DNA of 55,057 bases from Bacillota bacterium (GCA_015059445.1 SVAK01000003.1:1-55057), one strand, 5' to 3'; shown: positions 17,655 through 27,798, counted from the stretch's first letter. The notes: a model not told the origin generated them from the sequence alone. Made by a program: numbers and translations.

Positions 17655-18536
17655 ATGGAATTAAAAATTGATGGCAAAAATTTCCGAAGTAAACAAGAAG
17701 CTGAATATAATGAAGCATTAAATAATGATGACTATAAAGCTTTAGTAAAAAAATTGAAAATTAGTGAGAGTGAAGCCAAGAAAAATACTATAAAATTGTT
17801 TGATTCTTTAGAAGAACTTTCACATTGTAAAAATTGTAGTAATTTATATGAATGTCAAAATAAAGTTAAAGGGTATGTTTATTTTCCAGAATTAAAAGAA
17901 AGTAATTTATATTTTTCTTATATACCTTGTAAATATAAGAAGAAAGCTATGAAAATGGCCGAATCAAAAAAAACTAACCAAAGTATTTTGGATAGCGCCA
18001 AATTAAAAGATATAAAAATTACAAAAAATAGAACAGAAATAATAAAATGGATTAAAGATTATTATGATAAATTCGATCCTTATACCACTAATAAAGGATT
18101 ATATTTACATGGTAATTTTGGAACAGGTAAAACTTATCTAATAGCAGCTTTATTAAATGAACTTAAAAATAAATTTGGGGTAAATATTGAAATAGTATAT
18201 GTCCCAGAATTATTAAGAAAGCTTAAAGAAAATTTAAGTTTGGTCGGAGATAAATTATATTATTTGGAAAATGTATCAATATTACTATTAGACGACATTG
18301 GAGCTGAAAAAGTAACAGGATGGGGAAGAGATGAAATCCTTGGCACAATTCTTCAAACTAGAATGAATAGTGGAATGCCAACATTTTTTACCTCTAATTT
18401 AACTATTCCAGAGCTCGAAAAGCATTTAAGTTTAACAAAGGATAATGAAGATTTAGTCAAAGCAAAAAGAATTATTGAAAGAATTAAATTTTTAACAGAT
18501 GATATTGAATTATTAGGAAATAACTATCGTGAATAG
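17655..18536 (+). CDS. dnaI: Primosomal helicase loader DnaI
   Basis: A 293-residue AAA+ ATPase. The N-terminal region holds a cysteine cluster (CKNCSNLYEC and a later Cys in IPCKYKK) that matches the zinc-binding helicase-interaction domain. The C-terminal half has Walker A HGNFGTGKTYL, Walker B SILLLDDIGAE and sensor-1 TFFTSNL. DnaI binds the replicative helicase and loads it on single-stranded DNA with DnaB and DnaD. It directly follows dnaB and is clearly in the same transcript. The terminator overlaps its stop codon. Confidence 0.93.
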   Translation: MELKIDGKNFRSKQEAEYNEALNNDDYKALVKKLKISESEAKKNTIKLFDSLEELSHCKNCSNLYECQNKVKGYVYFPELKESNLYFSYIPCKYKKKAMKMAESKKTNQSILDSAKLKDIKITKNRTEIIKWIKDYYDKFDPYTTNKGLYLHGNFGTGKTYLIAALLNELKNKFGVNIEIVYVPELLRKLKENLSLVGDKLYYLENVSILLLDDIGAEKVTGWGRDEILGTILQTRMNSGMPTFFTSNLTIPELEKHLSLTKDNEDLVKAKRIIERIKFLTDDIELLGNNYRE

Positions 18537-18545
18537 TTATTTTTT
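18519..18545 (+). terminator. Terminator of dnaB-dnaI
   Basis: AATAACTAT (18519-18527) pairs with ATAGTTATT (18533-18541) and six T follow. It overlaps the end of dnaI. Confidence 0.8.
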
Positions 18546-18573
18546 GTTTATAAAACAAAAGTTCGTTTTGAGG

Positions 18574-18602
18574 TTGACATCAAAAAAACTTTAAGGTAAA
18601 AT
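18574..18602 (+). promoter_or_regulatory. recA promoter
   Basis: TTGACA (18574-18579), a 17-base spacer and TAAAAT (18597-18602). Just upstream CAAAAGTTCGTTTTG contains GTTCG, one half of the Bacillus LexA consensus; a full LexA box is not clear, so SOS control is only possible. The promoter places the transcript start after the ATG at 18601, which rules that ATG out as the recA start. Confidence 0.8.
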
Positions 18603-18630
18603 GGAATTATCAGAGAGTGAAGGAGAAAAA

Positions 18631-19662
18631 ATGAATAAATCAAAAGATGTAAAAAATACAGATAAAGCATTAGAACAAGTTTTAAAAGATATTGAAAAAC
18701 AATTTGGTGCTGGTGCTATTATGAAATTAGGGGCTGACGAACATATTAAAATAGATGTAACAAGCACAGGGTCCATCGCTCTAGATGTCGCACTAGGTGT
18801 CGGGGGATTTCCTAGGGGAAGAATAATTGAAATCTATGGTCCAGAATCATCTGGTAAAACAACAATTGCACTACAAGCGATAGCCGAAGCGCAAAAAGCT
18901 GGTGGAAGAGCAGCTTTTATTGATGCAGAACACGCACTAGACCCAGTTTATGCTAGAAGCTTGGGTGTTGATATTAATGAGCTATTATTAAGTCAACCTG
19001 ATACTGGAGAACAAGCATTAGAAATATGTGATGCACTTGTTAAAAGTGAAGCAATTGACTTAATAGTAATAGATTCAGTAGCAGCTTTAGTACCTCAGGC
19101 AGAAATAGACGGAGAAATGGGAGATAGTCATGTTGGACTTCAAGCAAGGCTTATGTCACAAGCTTTAAGAAAATTATCTGGAACATTAAATAAGACAAAT
19201 ACTACAGCGATATTTATAAATCAATTAAGAGAAAAAGTTGGAGTATTATTTGGTAATCCGGAAACCACTCCGGGAGGTAGAGCGTTAAAGTTTTATTCTA
19301 CTGTTAGATTAGATATTCGTCGTGGTGAACAAATAAAACAAGGCGATCAGATTTTAGGAAATAGAACAAATATTAAAGTCGTTAAAAATAAAGTTGCACC
19401 ACCATTTAAAACAGCTTGTGTAGATATCATGTATGGGGAAGGAATTTCTCATGAAGGTGAATTAGTAGATATTGGTAGTGAAATTGGAGTTATTGATAAA
19501 AGTGGTGCTTGGTATGCTTATAAAGGTGAAAAGATAGGCCAAGGAAAAGAGAATGTTAAAGCTATGCTTCGTGGAAATCCAGAGATGGCATTAGAAATCG
19601 AAGCAAAAATTTATGAGCATTATGGTTTTGAGAAATCGAAGACGAAAAAAGATGATGAATAG
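18631..19662 (+). CDS. recA: Recombinase RecA
   Basis: A 343-residue RecA with all hallmarks: Walker [10 protein letters not shown], the [12 protein letters not shown] region, Walker [16 protein letters not shown]-binding loop L1 region ([25 protein letters not shown], shown here only by its position near residue 155), loop L2 with [20 protein letters not shown], and a charged C-terminal tail. It catalyses homologous strand exchange and promotes LexA cleavage. The start at 18631 follows AAGGAG at 18620-18625. It is a single-gene unit with its own promoter. Confidence 0.97.
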   Translation: MNKSKDVKNTDKALEQVLKDIEKQFGAGAIMKLGADEHIKIDVTSTGSIALDVALGVGGFPRGRIIEIYGPESSGKTTIALQAIAEAQKAGGRAAFIDAEHALDPVYARSLGVDINELLLSQPDTGEQALEICDALVKSEAIDLIVIDSVAALVPQAEIDGEMGDSHVGLQARLMSQALRKLSGTLNKTNTTAIFINQLREKVGVLFGNPETTPGGRALKFYSTVRLDIRRGEQIKQGDQILGNRTNIKVVKNKVAPPFKTACVDIMYGEGISHEGELVDIGSEIGVIDKSGAWYAYKGEKIGQGKENVKAMLRGNPEMALEIEAKIYEHYGFEKSKTKKDDE

Positions 19663-19676
19663 TCTTCTTTTTCTTT
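19638..19676 (+). terminator. Probable recA terminator
   Basis: GAAGAC (19638-19643) and GTCTTC (19662-19667) form a short stem overlapping the recA stop, followed by a T-rich tail. The loop is long, so it is weaker than the others. Confidence 0.5.
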
Positions 19677-19778
19677 GAGATTATTTTTCTTGCTAAATGA
19701 AATATTTAAGCTTATAATAAAAATATAGATAATTATATTTAATATATTTTCTGTAAAAGATAGAAATGGAGTGGAAAG

Positions 19779-21332
19779 ATGGATAATATAGCCGTTATCA
19801 TCTTATTTCTATTTCTTGGGATTATAATTGGAGCAGTAGCAATGATTATTGTAAACTCTTTAAAAGGAGTTAATGCTCAAAATAAAGCTAATAAATTATT
19901 AGATGATGCTAAAAGAGAAGCAGAAAAACATAAAAGGGATACACTTTTAGAACTTAAAGAAGAGTCTTATAAATTAAAGCAACAAACAAGTGCTGAAATA
20001 AAAGAAAAAAAACAAGAGATAAAAGATAGTGAAGATAGACTTATTAGTCGCGAAAACAATTTAGACAAAAGAGAAGAAATGTTACAAAAACGTGACATGG
20101 CTTTAGATGAAAAAGAAAATAATTTGTTAGTTAAACAACAAAGTTTACAAGAAAAAGAAGATAAGATGGATAAACTTCTTAAACAAGAAGTTTTAGAATT
20201 AGAAAAAATCTCGGGATTAAGTAAGGAAAAGGCACATGATTTAATTATGGCTAAAATTGAATCAGATATGGCTTTAGAAATTGCGGAGTATATTAGAGAT
20301 GAAGAAGCAAAAGCAAAAATTGAAGCTAATGATAAAGCAAAACAATTAATAGTTAGCAGTATGGAAAGATATGCAGATGACGTTGTTGGTGTTCAAACAG
20401 TTTCAACTATAGATTTGCCTAATGATGAAATGAAGGGGAGATTGATTGGTAGAGAGGGCCGAAATATAAGAACATTCGAATCTGTAACGGGAGTAGATTT
20501 ATTAATAGATGATACACCTGAAACAATTGTAATCTCTTCATTCGATCCTTTAAGAAGAGAAATAGCAAAAATTACAATAGAGACATTAATTAAGGATGGA
20601 AGAATTCATCCTAGCAGAATTGAAGAGGTTTATGATAAAACTTGTAAAGATGTCTTTAACAGAATTACTGAAATAGGTAATAATGCTATTACCGATTTAG
20701 GTATCTCAAAAATGGATCCAGAACTTATTAATCTAGTTGGTAAATTGAATTTTAGAACAAGTTATGGTCAAAATGCTTTAAAACATTCAATTGAGGTAGC
20801 TAATTTATGTGGCTTGATGGCTGCAGAACTTGGCGAAAATGTTACTTTAGCAAAAAGAGCTGGTTTATTACATGATATTGGTAAAGCAATAGATTTTGAA
20901 ATTGAAGGTAGTCATGTAGAAGTTGGTGAACAAATTGCTAAAAAGTACCATGAAAATGACACAGTAATCGATGCCATAGTATCGCATCATGGCGATAAAT
21001 CAGCGAAATCAATTATTGCCGTATTAGTAAGTGTTGCGGATACTTTATCTGCGGCTCGTCCTGGAGCAAGAAATGATTCATTGGAAAATTACATTAAGCG
21101 TTTGGAGCAACTTGAAGAAATTGGGAATTCTTTTGAAGGCGTTGAAAAAGCATATGCAATGCAAGCTGGAAGAGAAATTAGAGTTATGGTTAAACCAAAT
21201 GAAATTGATGATTCAAATAGCTATAAAATAGCAAGAGAAATGAAAGAAAAAATTGAATCCGAAATGCAATATCCAGGAACCATTAAAATCACGGTTATTA
21301 GAGAAACTAGAGCTCAAGAAGAAGCAAAATAA
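19779..21332 (+). CDS. rny: Ribonuclease Y
   Basis: A 517-residue membrane-anchored endoribonuclease that starts mRNA decay in Bacillota. A single N-terminal membrane helix (residues 4-27) is followed by a long charged coiled coil (about 30-190), the KH domain with IGREGRNIRTFE, and the HD domain with the metal-binding pair in AGLLHDIGK. The C-terminal region ends in IKITVIRE, as is usual. Ribosome site GGAGTG precedes the ATG. The recA-rny order is common in Bacillota. It has its own terminator just after the stop. Confidence 0.96.
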   Translation: MDNIAVIILFLFLGIIIGAVAMIIVNSLKGVNAQNKANKLLDDAKREAEKHKRDTLLELKEESYKLKQQTSAEIKEKKQEIKDSEDRLISRENNLDKREEMLQKRDMALDEKENNLLVKQQSLQEKEDKMDKLLKQEVLELEKISGLSKEKAHDLIMAKIESDMALEIAEYIRDEEAKAKIEANDKAKQLIVSSMERYADDVVGVQTVSTIDLPNDEMKGRLIGREGRNIRTFESVTGVDLLIDDTPETIVISSFDPLRREIAKITIETLIKDGRIHPSRIEEVYDKTCKDVFNRITEIGNNAITDLGISKMDPELINLVGKLNFRTSYGQNALKHSIEVANLCGLMAAELGENVTLAKRAGLLHDIGKAIDFEIEGSHVEVGEQIAKKYHENDTVIDAIVSHHGDKSAKSIIAVLVSVADTLSAARPGARNDSLENYIKRLEQLEEIGNSFEGVEKAYAMQAGREIRVMVKPNEIDDSNSYKIAREMKEKIESEMQYPGTIKITVIRETRAQEEAK

Positions 21333-21344
21333 GCTTCTTTTTTA
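21319..21344 (+). terminator. Terminator after rny
   Basis: AAGAAGC (21319-21325) pairs with GCTTCTT (21333-21339), with six T at the end. The stop codon lies in the loop. Confidence 0.85.
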
Positions 21345-21536
21345 CTGGTAAAAAATTTAAAAAACAAAAAAGTTATAGGATAGGTGGTAATTCCTATGCT
21401 TAGATATTACAGTATATTTAAGAATAGTATGTTATGTTGTTGCTAGTGGTTTAACAAAGTATGATTCAAGACATCTACATTAATATAAAAGAACAATTAC
21501 ACCATTTACAACTTGTATTTCATAATTATAAAACAT

Positions 21537-21568
21537 AAAAAAATATTCTTTGGTAAGAATATTTTTTT
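21537..21568. terminator. Bidirectional terminator, mainly for rnj
   Basis: AAAAAATATTCTT-TGGT-AAGAATATTTTTT is a perfect hairpin with T-tracts on both strands. Between it and the rny terminator (21345-21536) I see no convincing gene, only a 16-codon ORF after AGGTGG with no recognisable product. Confidence 0.85.
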
Positions 21569-21576
21569 GATTGTAA

Positions 21577-23253
21577 TTAATCTTCTTTTCTATTTACTTC
21601 CATAATTACTGGCAAAATAATAGGTCTTCTGCCTGTTAATTCATTAATATAAGGCAGTAATTCTAAGATAACTTGATTTTTTAAATCAGTATAATTATAT
21701 AAAGAATTTTTTAAGAAATTATTTACAATTTCACTTATTTTGTGTTCAATTTTATTCATTAATTCTTGATTTTCATTTACTAGAACAAAACCTCTAGCGG
21801 TAACATTTGGTTTGATTAATAATTTACGAGTTAAAGTGTTAATATTTAAAATAGTAATTAATATACCATCTTGGCTCATTAACTTACGATCTTTTATAAC
21901 AACACTTCCTACATCTCCTACACGGGAACCATCTACATAAACATCTCCCGCTTGTATTGTTCCGTTACGATATACTTTGCCATTTAATAGTTCTACAACA
22001 TCGCCATTACCACAAATAAAGGTGTTTTCTTCAGGAATGTCACAAAGAGTAGCGATATTAGCATGCTGTTTTAACATTCTAAATTCACCATGCATTGGCA
22101 TAAAATATTTTGGTTTTATAATTCTTAACATCCATTTTAATTCTTCTAATTTAGCGTGTCCTGAGGTATGAATATCACTAAATTCAGTATTAGTAAATAC
22201 TCTAACACCTTTCAAATATAACTTATTAATAATTCTATTGATGCTTTCAGAGTTTCCTGGAATTGGGCTTGATGAGAATATTACCAAATCATCTGGTAGT
22301 AGAGAAATTTGTTTGTGAGTTCCATTAGCAATACGAGAAAGTGCTGCTAGAGGTTCTCCTTGAGAACCAGTACATAATATACAAATTTCACTTCGTTTTA
22401 AGCTTTTTGCTTGGTTACTATCAATAAATATTGATTTATCAGTAATAAGACCATTGTTTAAAGCTAGTTCAATTGAAGCCTCCATACTTCTTCCGAATAC
22501 AATTATTTTGCGATTATATTTTTTACATGTTTCTACTATGTGTTTAACCCGGAAAATATTTGAAGCAAAAGTGGCGATTATAACCCGTCCAATGTGTCGC
22601 CCAATGATGTCATTTAAAGTTTCATCTACAACTGATTCGCTATTAGAAAAACCAGTTGATAAAGCATTAGTCGAATCACTTAATAATAATGTAACACCTT
22701 TATCTCCTAAACGAGCCATTTTGTGAATGTCAGCCATTGGACCAATTGGAGTTAAGTCGAATTTAAAATCTCCAGTTTCAAATATAATTCCATTTGGTGT
22801 ATGAATAACTAATGCAAAACTATCTGGAATAGAGTGTGTAGTATTAACAAATTCAACATTCATATGTTTAAAGTTAACTACTAAATCTTTATCAATTATT
22901 TCAATATTTTTATAATTAATATTACGTTCCTCTAATTTTTTATTAATTAAATCTTTTGCAATTTTAGGAGCATAAATAACCGGAATATTTATTTGTTGTA
23001 ATAAAAAAGGTATTCCTCCAATGTGGTCTTCATGTCCGTGAGTTATAAATAAAGCTTTAATTTTATTTTCATTTTGTTTTAAATATGTTACATCTTGAAT
23101 AACATAGTCAACTCCTAAAAGTCCAATTTCTGGAAACATAACTCCTGCATCGATAATTATAATTTCATCATCATGAGTAATAACATACATGTTTTTACCA
23201 ACTTCTCCAAGACCACCTAAAGCAACTATACTTGTTGCACAGTTTTCCTTCAT
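21577..23253 (-). CDS. rnj: Ribonuclease J
   Basis: A 558-residue metallo-beta-lactamase/beta-CASP ribonuclease with 5'-3' exonuclease and endonuclease activity in mRNA decay and rRNA maturation. The metal site HGHEDHIGG is near residue 75, followed by GDFKFD, the beta-CASP region with FGRSM and CTGSQGEP, and the later histidine motif SGHAKLEEL and MPMHGE; the C-terminal dimerisation domain is complete. Its length matches RNase J1/J2. Ribosome site AAAGAAAGAGGG precedes the ATG. Confidence 0.95.
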   Translation of the reverse strand: MKENCATSIVALGGLGEVGKNMYVITHDDEIIIIDAGVMFPEIGLLGVDYVIQDVTYLKQNENKIKALFITHGHEDHIGGIPFLLQQINIPVIYAPKIAKDLINKKLEERNINYKNIEIIDKDLVVNFKHMNVEFVNTTHSIPDSFALVIHTPNGIIFETGDFKFDLTPIGPMADIHKMARLGDKGVTLLLSDSTNALSTGFSNSESVVDETLNDIIGRHIGRVIIATFASNIFRVKHIVETCKKYNRKIIVFGRSMEASIELALNNGLITDKSIFIDSNQAKSLKRSEICILCTGSQGEPLAALSRIANGTHKQISLLPDDLVIFSSSPIPGNSESINRIINKLYLKGVRVFTNTEFSDIHTSGHAKLEELKWMLRIIKPKYFMPMHGEFRMLKQHANIATLCDIPEENTFICGNGDVVELLNGKVYRNGTIQAGDVYVDGSRVGDVGSVVIKDRKLMSQDGILITILNINTLTRKLLIKPNVTARGFVLVNENQELMNKIEHKISEIVNNFLKNSLYNYTDLKNQVILELLPYINELTGRRPIILPVIMEVNRKED

Positions 23254-23297
23254 AATTTCCCTCTTTCTTTAAAATAAAAGTTTTGTAACTGATAATA

Positions 23298-23326
23298 ATT
23301 ATACCTTAAAAAGCCGCTTATGTCTA
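23298..23326 (-). promoter_or_regulatory. rnj promoter
   Basis: On the minus strand TAGACA (23326-23321), a 17-base spacer and TATAAT (23303-23298), about 45 bases before the start codon. Confidence 0.75.
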
Positions 23327-23391
23327 TAAATTTAGTATAAAAAGTGTTTTAAAAAATGTATAAGTCTGTTATTATTAAAGGGGTGAATATA

Positions 23392-24384
23392 ATGGGATTA
23401 TTTAGTAAATTAAGAAATTTAATAACAAAAAAAGAAGAAGTTAAAAATATAAATGAGCAGGAGGAACTAAAAAATTATGATGAAGGCTTAAAGAAGACTC
23501 GTGATAATTTTATTTCTAAATTAAATATATTAGGTATTAAATATACTAAAGTATCTGAAGAGTATTTTGAAGAACTTGAGAGTATTTTAATTATGGCTGA
23601 TATTGGGGTTAATAGAGTCATGAAATTTATGGATAAACTAAGAGACAGAGTAAAAGAGGAAAATATTACTGATACAGGATACTTAAAAGAAGTAATTGTA
23701 GATGAACTTTTAGTGATATATGTTGAAGGTGAAAGTCTATCTGATAAAATTAACTTTGCGAAAAATGGACCAACAGTTATACTAATGGTAGGAGTTAATG
23801 GAGTTGGGAAGACAACAACTATAGCCAAATTAGCTCATAAATATATTAATGAAGGCAATAAAGTTATGATGATTGCTGGAGATACTTTTAGAGCAGGAGC
23901 AGTATCGCAATTAGAAATTTGGGCAAAAAGAACTGGAGCTTCTTTTTATGGAGTTGAAGATAACGATCCAGCAAGCGTTATATATGATGGCCTTTTAAAA
24001 GCCAAAGAAGAGAATGTTGATATTGTTTTAGTAGATACGGCAGGAAGACTTCAGAATAAAATTAATTTAATGAAGGAATTAGAAAAAATTAATAAAGTTA
24101 TTGAGACACATATTGACGGTGCTCCTCATGAGACATTATTAGTAATTGATGCATCAACTGGTCAAAATGGGATAATGCAAGCTATGGCTTTTAAAGAAAT
24201 AACAAATATAACTGGTATCGTATTAACTAAGTTAGATGGTACTGCTAAAGGTGGAATAGTACTTGCAATTAAAGAAGAAGTTAATTTGCCAGTCAAATTT
24301 ATTGGCTTGGGTGAAAAAATGACTGATTTAAAACCATTTGATATTGAAAACTATATTTATGGTTTATTTAAGGATATGATTTAA
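23392..24384 (+). CDS. ftsY: Signal recognition particle receptor FtsY
   Basis: A 330-residue SRP-type GTPase. A short basic and acidic N-terminal region is followed by the four-helix N domain and the G domain with GVNGVGKTTTIAKLA, the insertion-box region AGDTFRAGAVSQLEIWAKRTGA, DTAGRLQ, TKLDGTAKGG and the closing LGEKMTDLKPFDIENYI. It docks Ffh-ribosome complexes at the membrane. The start is the ATG at 23392 with AAAGGGGTG upstream. It is translationally linked to ylxM (one-base overlap), and ffh follows, so the whole protein part of the SRP pathway is in one operon. Confidence 0.95.
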   Translation: MGLFSKLRNLITKKEEVKNINEQEELKNYDEGLKKTRDNFISKLNILGIKYTKVSEEYFEELESILIMADIGVNRVMKFMDKLRDRVKEENITDTGYLKEVIVDELLVIYVEGESLSDKINFAKNGPTVILMVGVNGVGKTTTIAKLAHKYINEGNKVMMIAGDTFRAGAVSQLEIWAKRTGASFYGVEDNDPASVIYDGLLKAKEENVDIVLVDTAGRLQNKINLMKELEKINKVIETHIDGAPHETLLVIDASTGQNGIMQAMAFKEITNITGIVLTKLDGTAKGGIVLAIKEEVNLPVKFIGLGEKMTDLKPFDIENYIYGLFKDMI

Positions 24385-24686
24385 TGGAAAAGTTTTTATA
24401 CTATAATGCATTATATTTAATTTATAAAAATTTGATAAATGATAAAACTTCAGAAATATTTGATTTATATTACGGAGAAAATTTATCCATGCAAGAAATT
24501 GCCGATTTAAAGAATATTTCAAAAAGTAGAGTAGGTATTATTATCAAAAACGTAGAAAAAAAGCTGGATAATTATGAAAATGCTCTAGGAATATACCAAA
24601 AGAATAATAAATTAACTGAAATATTAGAATTAAATAATTTAGAAAAAATAAAAGAAGAAATAGAAAAAATAATCAAAGGAGAATAA
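24384..24686 (+). CDS. ylxM: YlxM/UPF0122 SRP-associated helix-turn-helix protein
   Basis: A 100-residue protein with a sigma-4-like helix-turn-helix (YYGENLSMQEIADLKNISKSRVGIII) as in the YlxM/p13 family. In Bacillota the gene is nearly always located just before ffh, and the protein is reported to stimulate or regulate the SRP GTPase cycle. Here it sits exactly between ftsY and ffh, overlapping the former by one base and two bases ahead of the latter. Confidence 0.9.
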   Translation: MEKFLYYNALYLIYKNLINDKTSEIFDLYYGENLSMQEIADLKNISKSRVGIIIKNVEKKLDNYENALGIYQKNNKLTEILELNNLEKIKEEIEKIIKGE

Positions 24687-24688
24687 TT

Positions 24689-25996
24689 ATGTTTGAGTAT
24701 ATGGGTGATAGAATTTCTAATGCCATTAAGAATATTAGAGGAATGGGGAAAATTACTGAATCTAATATAAATGATGCAATGAAAGAAATTAGAATGGCTT
24801 TACTAGAAGCAGATGTTAATTACAATGTGGTTAAAGAATTTACAAGTAAAGTCAAAGAAAAAGCTTTAGGAGCAGAAGTTTCTAAAAGCTTAAAACCAGA
24901 TGAATTATTTATAAAAATAGTTAAAGATGAACTAGTAGAATTATTAGGTGGAGATTATGTGCCCCTTCATATTGAAGACAAATTTGAAATAATTATGTTA
25001 TGTGGTCTTCAAGGTAGCGGTAAAACAACTACTGCAGGAAAACTTGCTAATTTACTTAGAAAAAAACATAATCGCAAACCTTTATTGGTAGCATGTGATA
25101 TTTATAGACCAGCAGCAATAGAACAATTAAAACAAATTGGAGCTTCTTTGAATATACCTGTTTATACAGAAACAAATAAATCAGTATTAGAAATTGCTAA
25201 CAATGCTATCATTTATGCTAAAGATAATAATTTGGATTATGTAATAATCGATACAGCAGGTAGACTTCAAATAGATGAAACACTAATGCAAGAGTTAAAA
25301 GACGTTGCTAGCAATATAACATTAAATGAAATTATTTTAGTAATTGATGCAATGATGGGGCAAGATGCTATAAATGTTATTACTGGTTTTAATGATAGTT
25401 TATCTTTAACAGGCTGCGTTTTAACAAAAATGGATGGAGATACTAAAGGTGGAGTAGCTTTATCTTTAAGACACTTAACTAATGTTCCAATTAAGTATAT
25501 TGGTAATTCTGAAAAAATGGATGGCTTGAGTGAATTTTATCCAGTAAGAATGGCTGAACGTATTTTGGATATGGGCGATATTCTGTCAATTGCAGAAAAA
25601 GTGGAAGGAATAGTTTCTGAAGATGATGCTAAATTGCAAGCTGAGAAAATGAAAAAAGGGACTTTTGATTTAGAAGACTTTTTAAGCACTTTGAAACAAA
25701 TAAAAAAATTAGGCCCACTGGAAAATATTTTAAAGCTGTTGCCAGGAGCTAGAAATATGGGAATTAACAATATATCGATAGATCCTAAAGATATGGCACA
25801 TGTAGAAGCAATAATACTTTCAATGACCCCGTACGAAAGAAGACATCCGGAAATTTTAAAGGCAACTAGAAAGCAAAGAATTGCTAAAGGGAGTGGTAGA
25901 AGTGTTGAAGAGGTCAATAAACTTTTAAAACAATTCGAAATGATGAAAACAATGATGAAACACATGAGTAATGGCAAGATGAAAATGCCGTTTTAA
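24689..25996 (+). CDS. ffh: Signal recognition particle protein Ffh (SRP54)
   Basis: A 435-residue protein with the N domain (RISNAIKNIRGMGKI), the G domain (GLQGSGKTTTAGKLA, ACDIYRPAAIEQLKQIG, DTAGRLQ, TKMDGDTKGG), and a methionine-rich M domain with the RNA-binding segment RRHPEILKATRKQRIAKGSG and the helix SVEEVNKLLKQFEMMKTMMK. It binds SRP RNA and signal sequences at the ribosome. It is the last conserved gene of the ftsY-ylxM-ffh operon. The SRP RNA gene itself was not found in this window. Confidence 0.96.
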   Translation: MFEYMGDRISNAIKNIRGMGKITESNINDAMKEIRMALLEADVNYNVVKEFTSKVKEKALGAEVSKSLKPDELFIKIVKDELVELLGGDYVPLHIEDKFEIIMLCGLQGSGKTTTAGKLANLLRKKHNRKPLLVACDIYRPAAIEQLKQIGASLNIPVYTETNKSVLEIANNAIIYAKDNNLDYVIIDTAGRLQIDETLMQELKDVASNITLNEIILVIDAMMGQDAINVITGFNDSLSLTGCVLTKMDGDTKGGVALSLRHLTNVPIKYIGNSEKMDGLSEFYPVRMAERILDMGDILSIAEKVEGIVSEDDAKLQAEKMKKGTFDLEDFLSTLKQIKKLGPLENILKLLPGARNMGINNISIDPKDMAHVEAIILSMTPYERRHPEILKATRKQRIAKGSGRSVEEVNKLLKQFEMMKTMMKHMSNGKMKMPF

Positions 25997-26008
25997 ACAA
26001 AGGTTCAT

Positions 26009-26533
26009 ATGAAAAATAAAAAGATTATAATTTTTTTATCAATTATTGTAGGAATTATAATAGTTTTAGGTTTATATTTTCGTTATATAGATAGTGCTAG
26101 AGTAAGAAATGGAATTGAACCAAAATTTACAATAAAAATAGTTAATGATAATGGAAATAAGGTTACTTATTGGGGATTGGGTTATAAGGTAATTAGATAT
26201 CCAAGCATAAGCCCTAGTGAACCATATAAAAATAATAAAGGGGTAAAATATGGTAATTGGTTTATAAAATATAAATTAAATCAAAATAAGGAAATTTTAG
26301 AAATTGTAGATACTACTAAAAATATTAAGGATTTTGTTTGTGCGGAATCTTTAGAAGAATTTTATAGTGATGAACAATACAGTTATTATTTTAGCTGTAT
26401 TAAAAGTTCATATATATTAGTAAAATATAAAGATGGTTCTCAAATTACGGTATCTGAAGCTTTGAAAAATGGAGAGATTAGTATATCCGATTTACCTAAT
26501 TATAATATTAACTATTATAAATACGAAAAATAA
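26009..26533 (+). CDS. Membrane-anchored extracellular hypothetical protein
   Basis: A 174-residue protein with one N-terminal membrane segment (about residues 5-25, IIIFLSIIVGIIIVLGLYF) and an outside domain of about 145 residues. The motif TYWGLGYKVIRYPS resembles a family of small secreted or anchored proteins seen in Bacillota, mostly without known function. Three cysteines occur in the outer part. It follows ffh by 12 bases and probably shares its transcript; a weak hairpin with a long T-tract lies at about 26533-26570. No function can be given. Confidence 0.65.
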   Translation: MKNKKIIIFLSIIVGIIIVLGLYFRYIDSARVRNGIEPKFTIKIVNDNGNKVTYWGLGYKVIRYPSISPSEPYKNNKGVKYGNWFIKYKLNQNKEILEIVDTTKNIKDFVCAESLEEFYSDEQYSYYFSCIKSSYILVKYKDGSQITVSEALKNGEISISDLPNYNINYYKYEK

Positions 26534-26616
26534 AAAAGTAGAAGCCAAAATAATTATTATACTTTTTTTTATAGAGTATTAAAACTTTGCAAGTCATGTT
26601 TGTTAGGAAGTTATTG

Positions 26617-27717
26617 TTATGATGATTTTCTAGTTAATTTTTGTACACTTTGATCCAATTGGTTTCTATATTCAAGCGTGTGAAAATTAGGAATAATTCC
26701 TAATTTTTTAATGTTGATAAAATAATCTAATTCTGATTTGGCGTTTTGTAATAACATTTTCTTTAAAATGTATAAAGCCTTATCTCTATCTTCTAAATAT
26801 ATAAAATACAATTCCATAGCTATTATGTATCCCATAATATAATTATCAACGTCTAAATTTTCTTGAGAAAATAAATATTCAGTTTTTGCAGAATCCAATT
26901 CAAGTAGTTCATTTGCTACTTTTTTTAAATCTTTGTTTCTTTGATATCCGTTAGGTAATAAACTTTCTGCCGTAATTAAATCTATTTTATGAGAGGTAAC
27001 TTTTCCTATTTCGACCATTGTATTATGGTTTGTGGCTTTTATAATGGTAGAATTTTCTTGGCCGAAAGTTGAGCTTAAGAAATCTGCACCGATCATTTCA
27101 AAGAAAGCTGTAATAATTTCAGTATAAAAATAGTGAGGAGCAAATAAATTTAAAAAGTTAATTGAGTAACTAGTTCCATGAGCATATTCATGAATTGACG
27201 TAATAATATCATTAATAGTATATTCTCTATAAATTTGAATAAAAGCTTCATTATTATGTGGGATATATAATGTCATTCCAGCATATGATACTTTTGCATC
27301 TGGGGGCAAAAACATAGTATGATCATTACGCCGCAAAAAAATTTTCATGAAATGATTAAAAAAGAATGATCCCAAAGATTTATAAAAATCGTGAGTAAAC
27401 GTTAAAATATCTTTAGGTGTTAAAGAACATTGTTTTAACTGGGAAACATTTTGAATTCTTGTGTTATTTACCCGGCTAAAATCTTGATATAATGACCAGA
27501 AAGGTATAACACTATTTAAAACATCTTTTTCTGAAGTGTATAAATTTAATAATTTTTCGTTATTTTTATCTTCTTGCTCCTCTAAAAATTTTCTTAGATT
27601 CAATCCTGTTCTAAAATATAGTTCTTTTAAATCGGGATCTTGTTCTTTGTCCCAAAGCATGATACATTCATTCAATCTTTCCTGGATATCGTCAATTGTC
27701 CAATTATATTTAGCCAT
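26617..27717 (-). CDS. M3-like zinc metallopeptidase
   Basis: A 366-residue soluble protein with the gluzincin zinc motif HEYAH (HExxH) in the middle and a downstream TEIITAFFEMIGADF segment that could give the third, glutamate, ligand. The overall helical character and length resemble compact relatives of the M3 oligopeptidase family, which cleave short peptides in the cytoplasm. It is much shorter than full-length oligoendopeptidase F (about 600 residues). The start is taken at the ATG with a strong AAAAGGTGTGGGG site just upstream rather than the ATG 12 codons earlier. It is a lone minus-strand gene, divergent from engB. Confidence 0.65.
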   Translation of the reverse strand: MAKYNWTIDDIQERLNECIMLWDKEQDPDLKELYFRTGLNLRKFLEEQEDKNNEKLLNLYTSEKDVLNSVIPFWSLYQDFSRVNNTRIQNVSQLKQCSLTPKDILTFTHDFYKSLGSFFFNHFMKIFLRRNDHTMFLPPDAKVSYAGMTLYIPHNNEAFIQIYREYTINDIITSIHEYAHGTSYSINFLNLFAPHYFYTEIITAFFEMIGADFLSSTFGQENSTIIKATNHNTMVEIGKVTSHKIDLITAESLLPNGYQRNKDLKKVANELLELDSAKTEYLFSQENLDVDNYIMGYIIAMELYFIYLEDRDKALYILKKMLLQNAKSELDYFINIKKLGIIPNFHTLEYRNQLDQSVQKLTRKSS

Positions 27718-27798
27718 AACCCCACACCTTTTAAGCGATGTATACTTTAACATAAATAATTATTTTTAACAATAAAAACTATTCAAAATATAGCTAAT

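Noticed and set aside
21365-21530. Short ORF after AGGTGG encoding about 16 residues
   Set aside because: It is too short, has no recognisable product, and no promoter or terminator of its own was seen.
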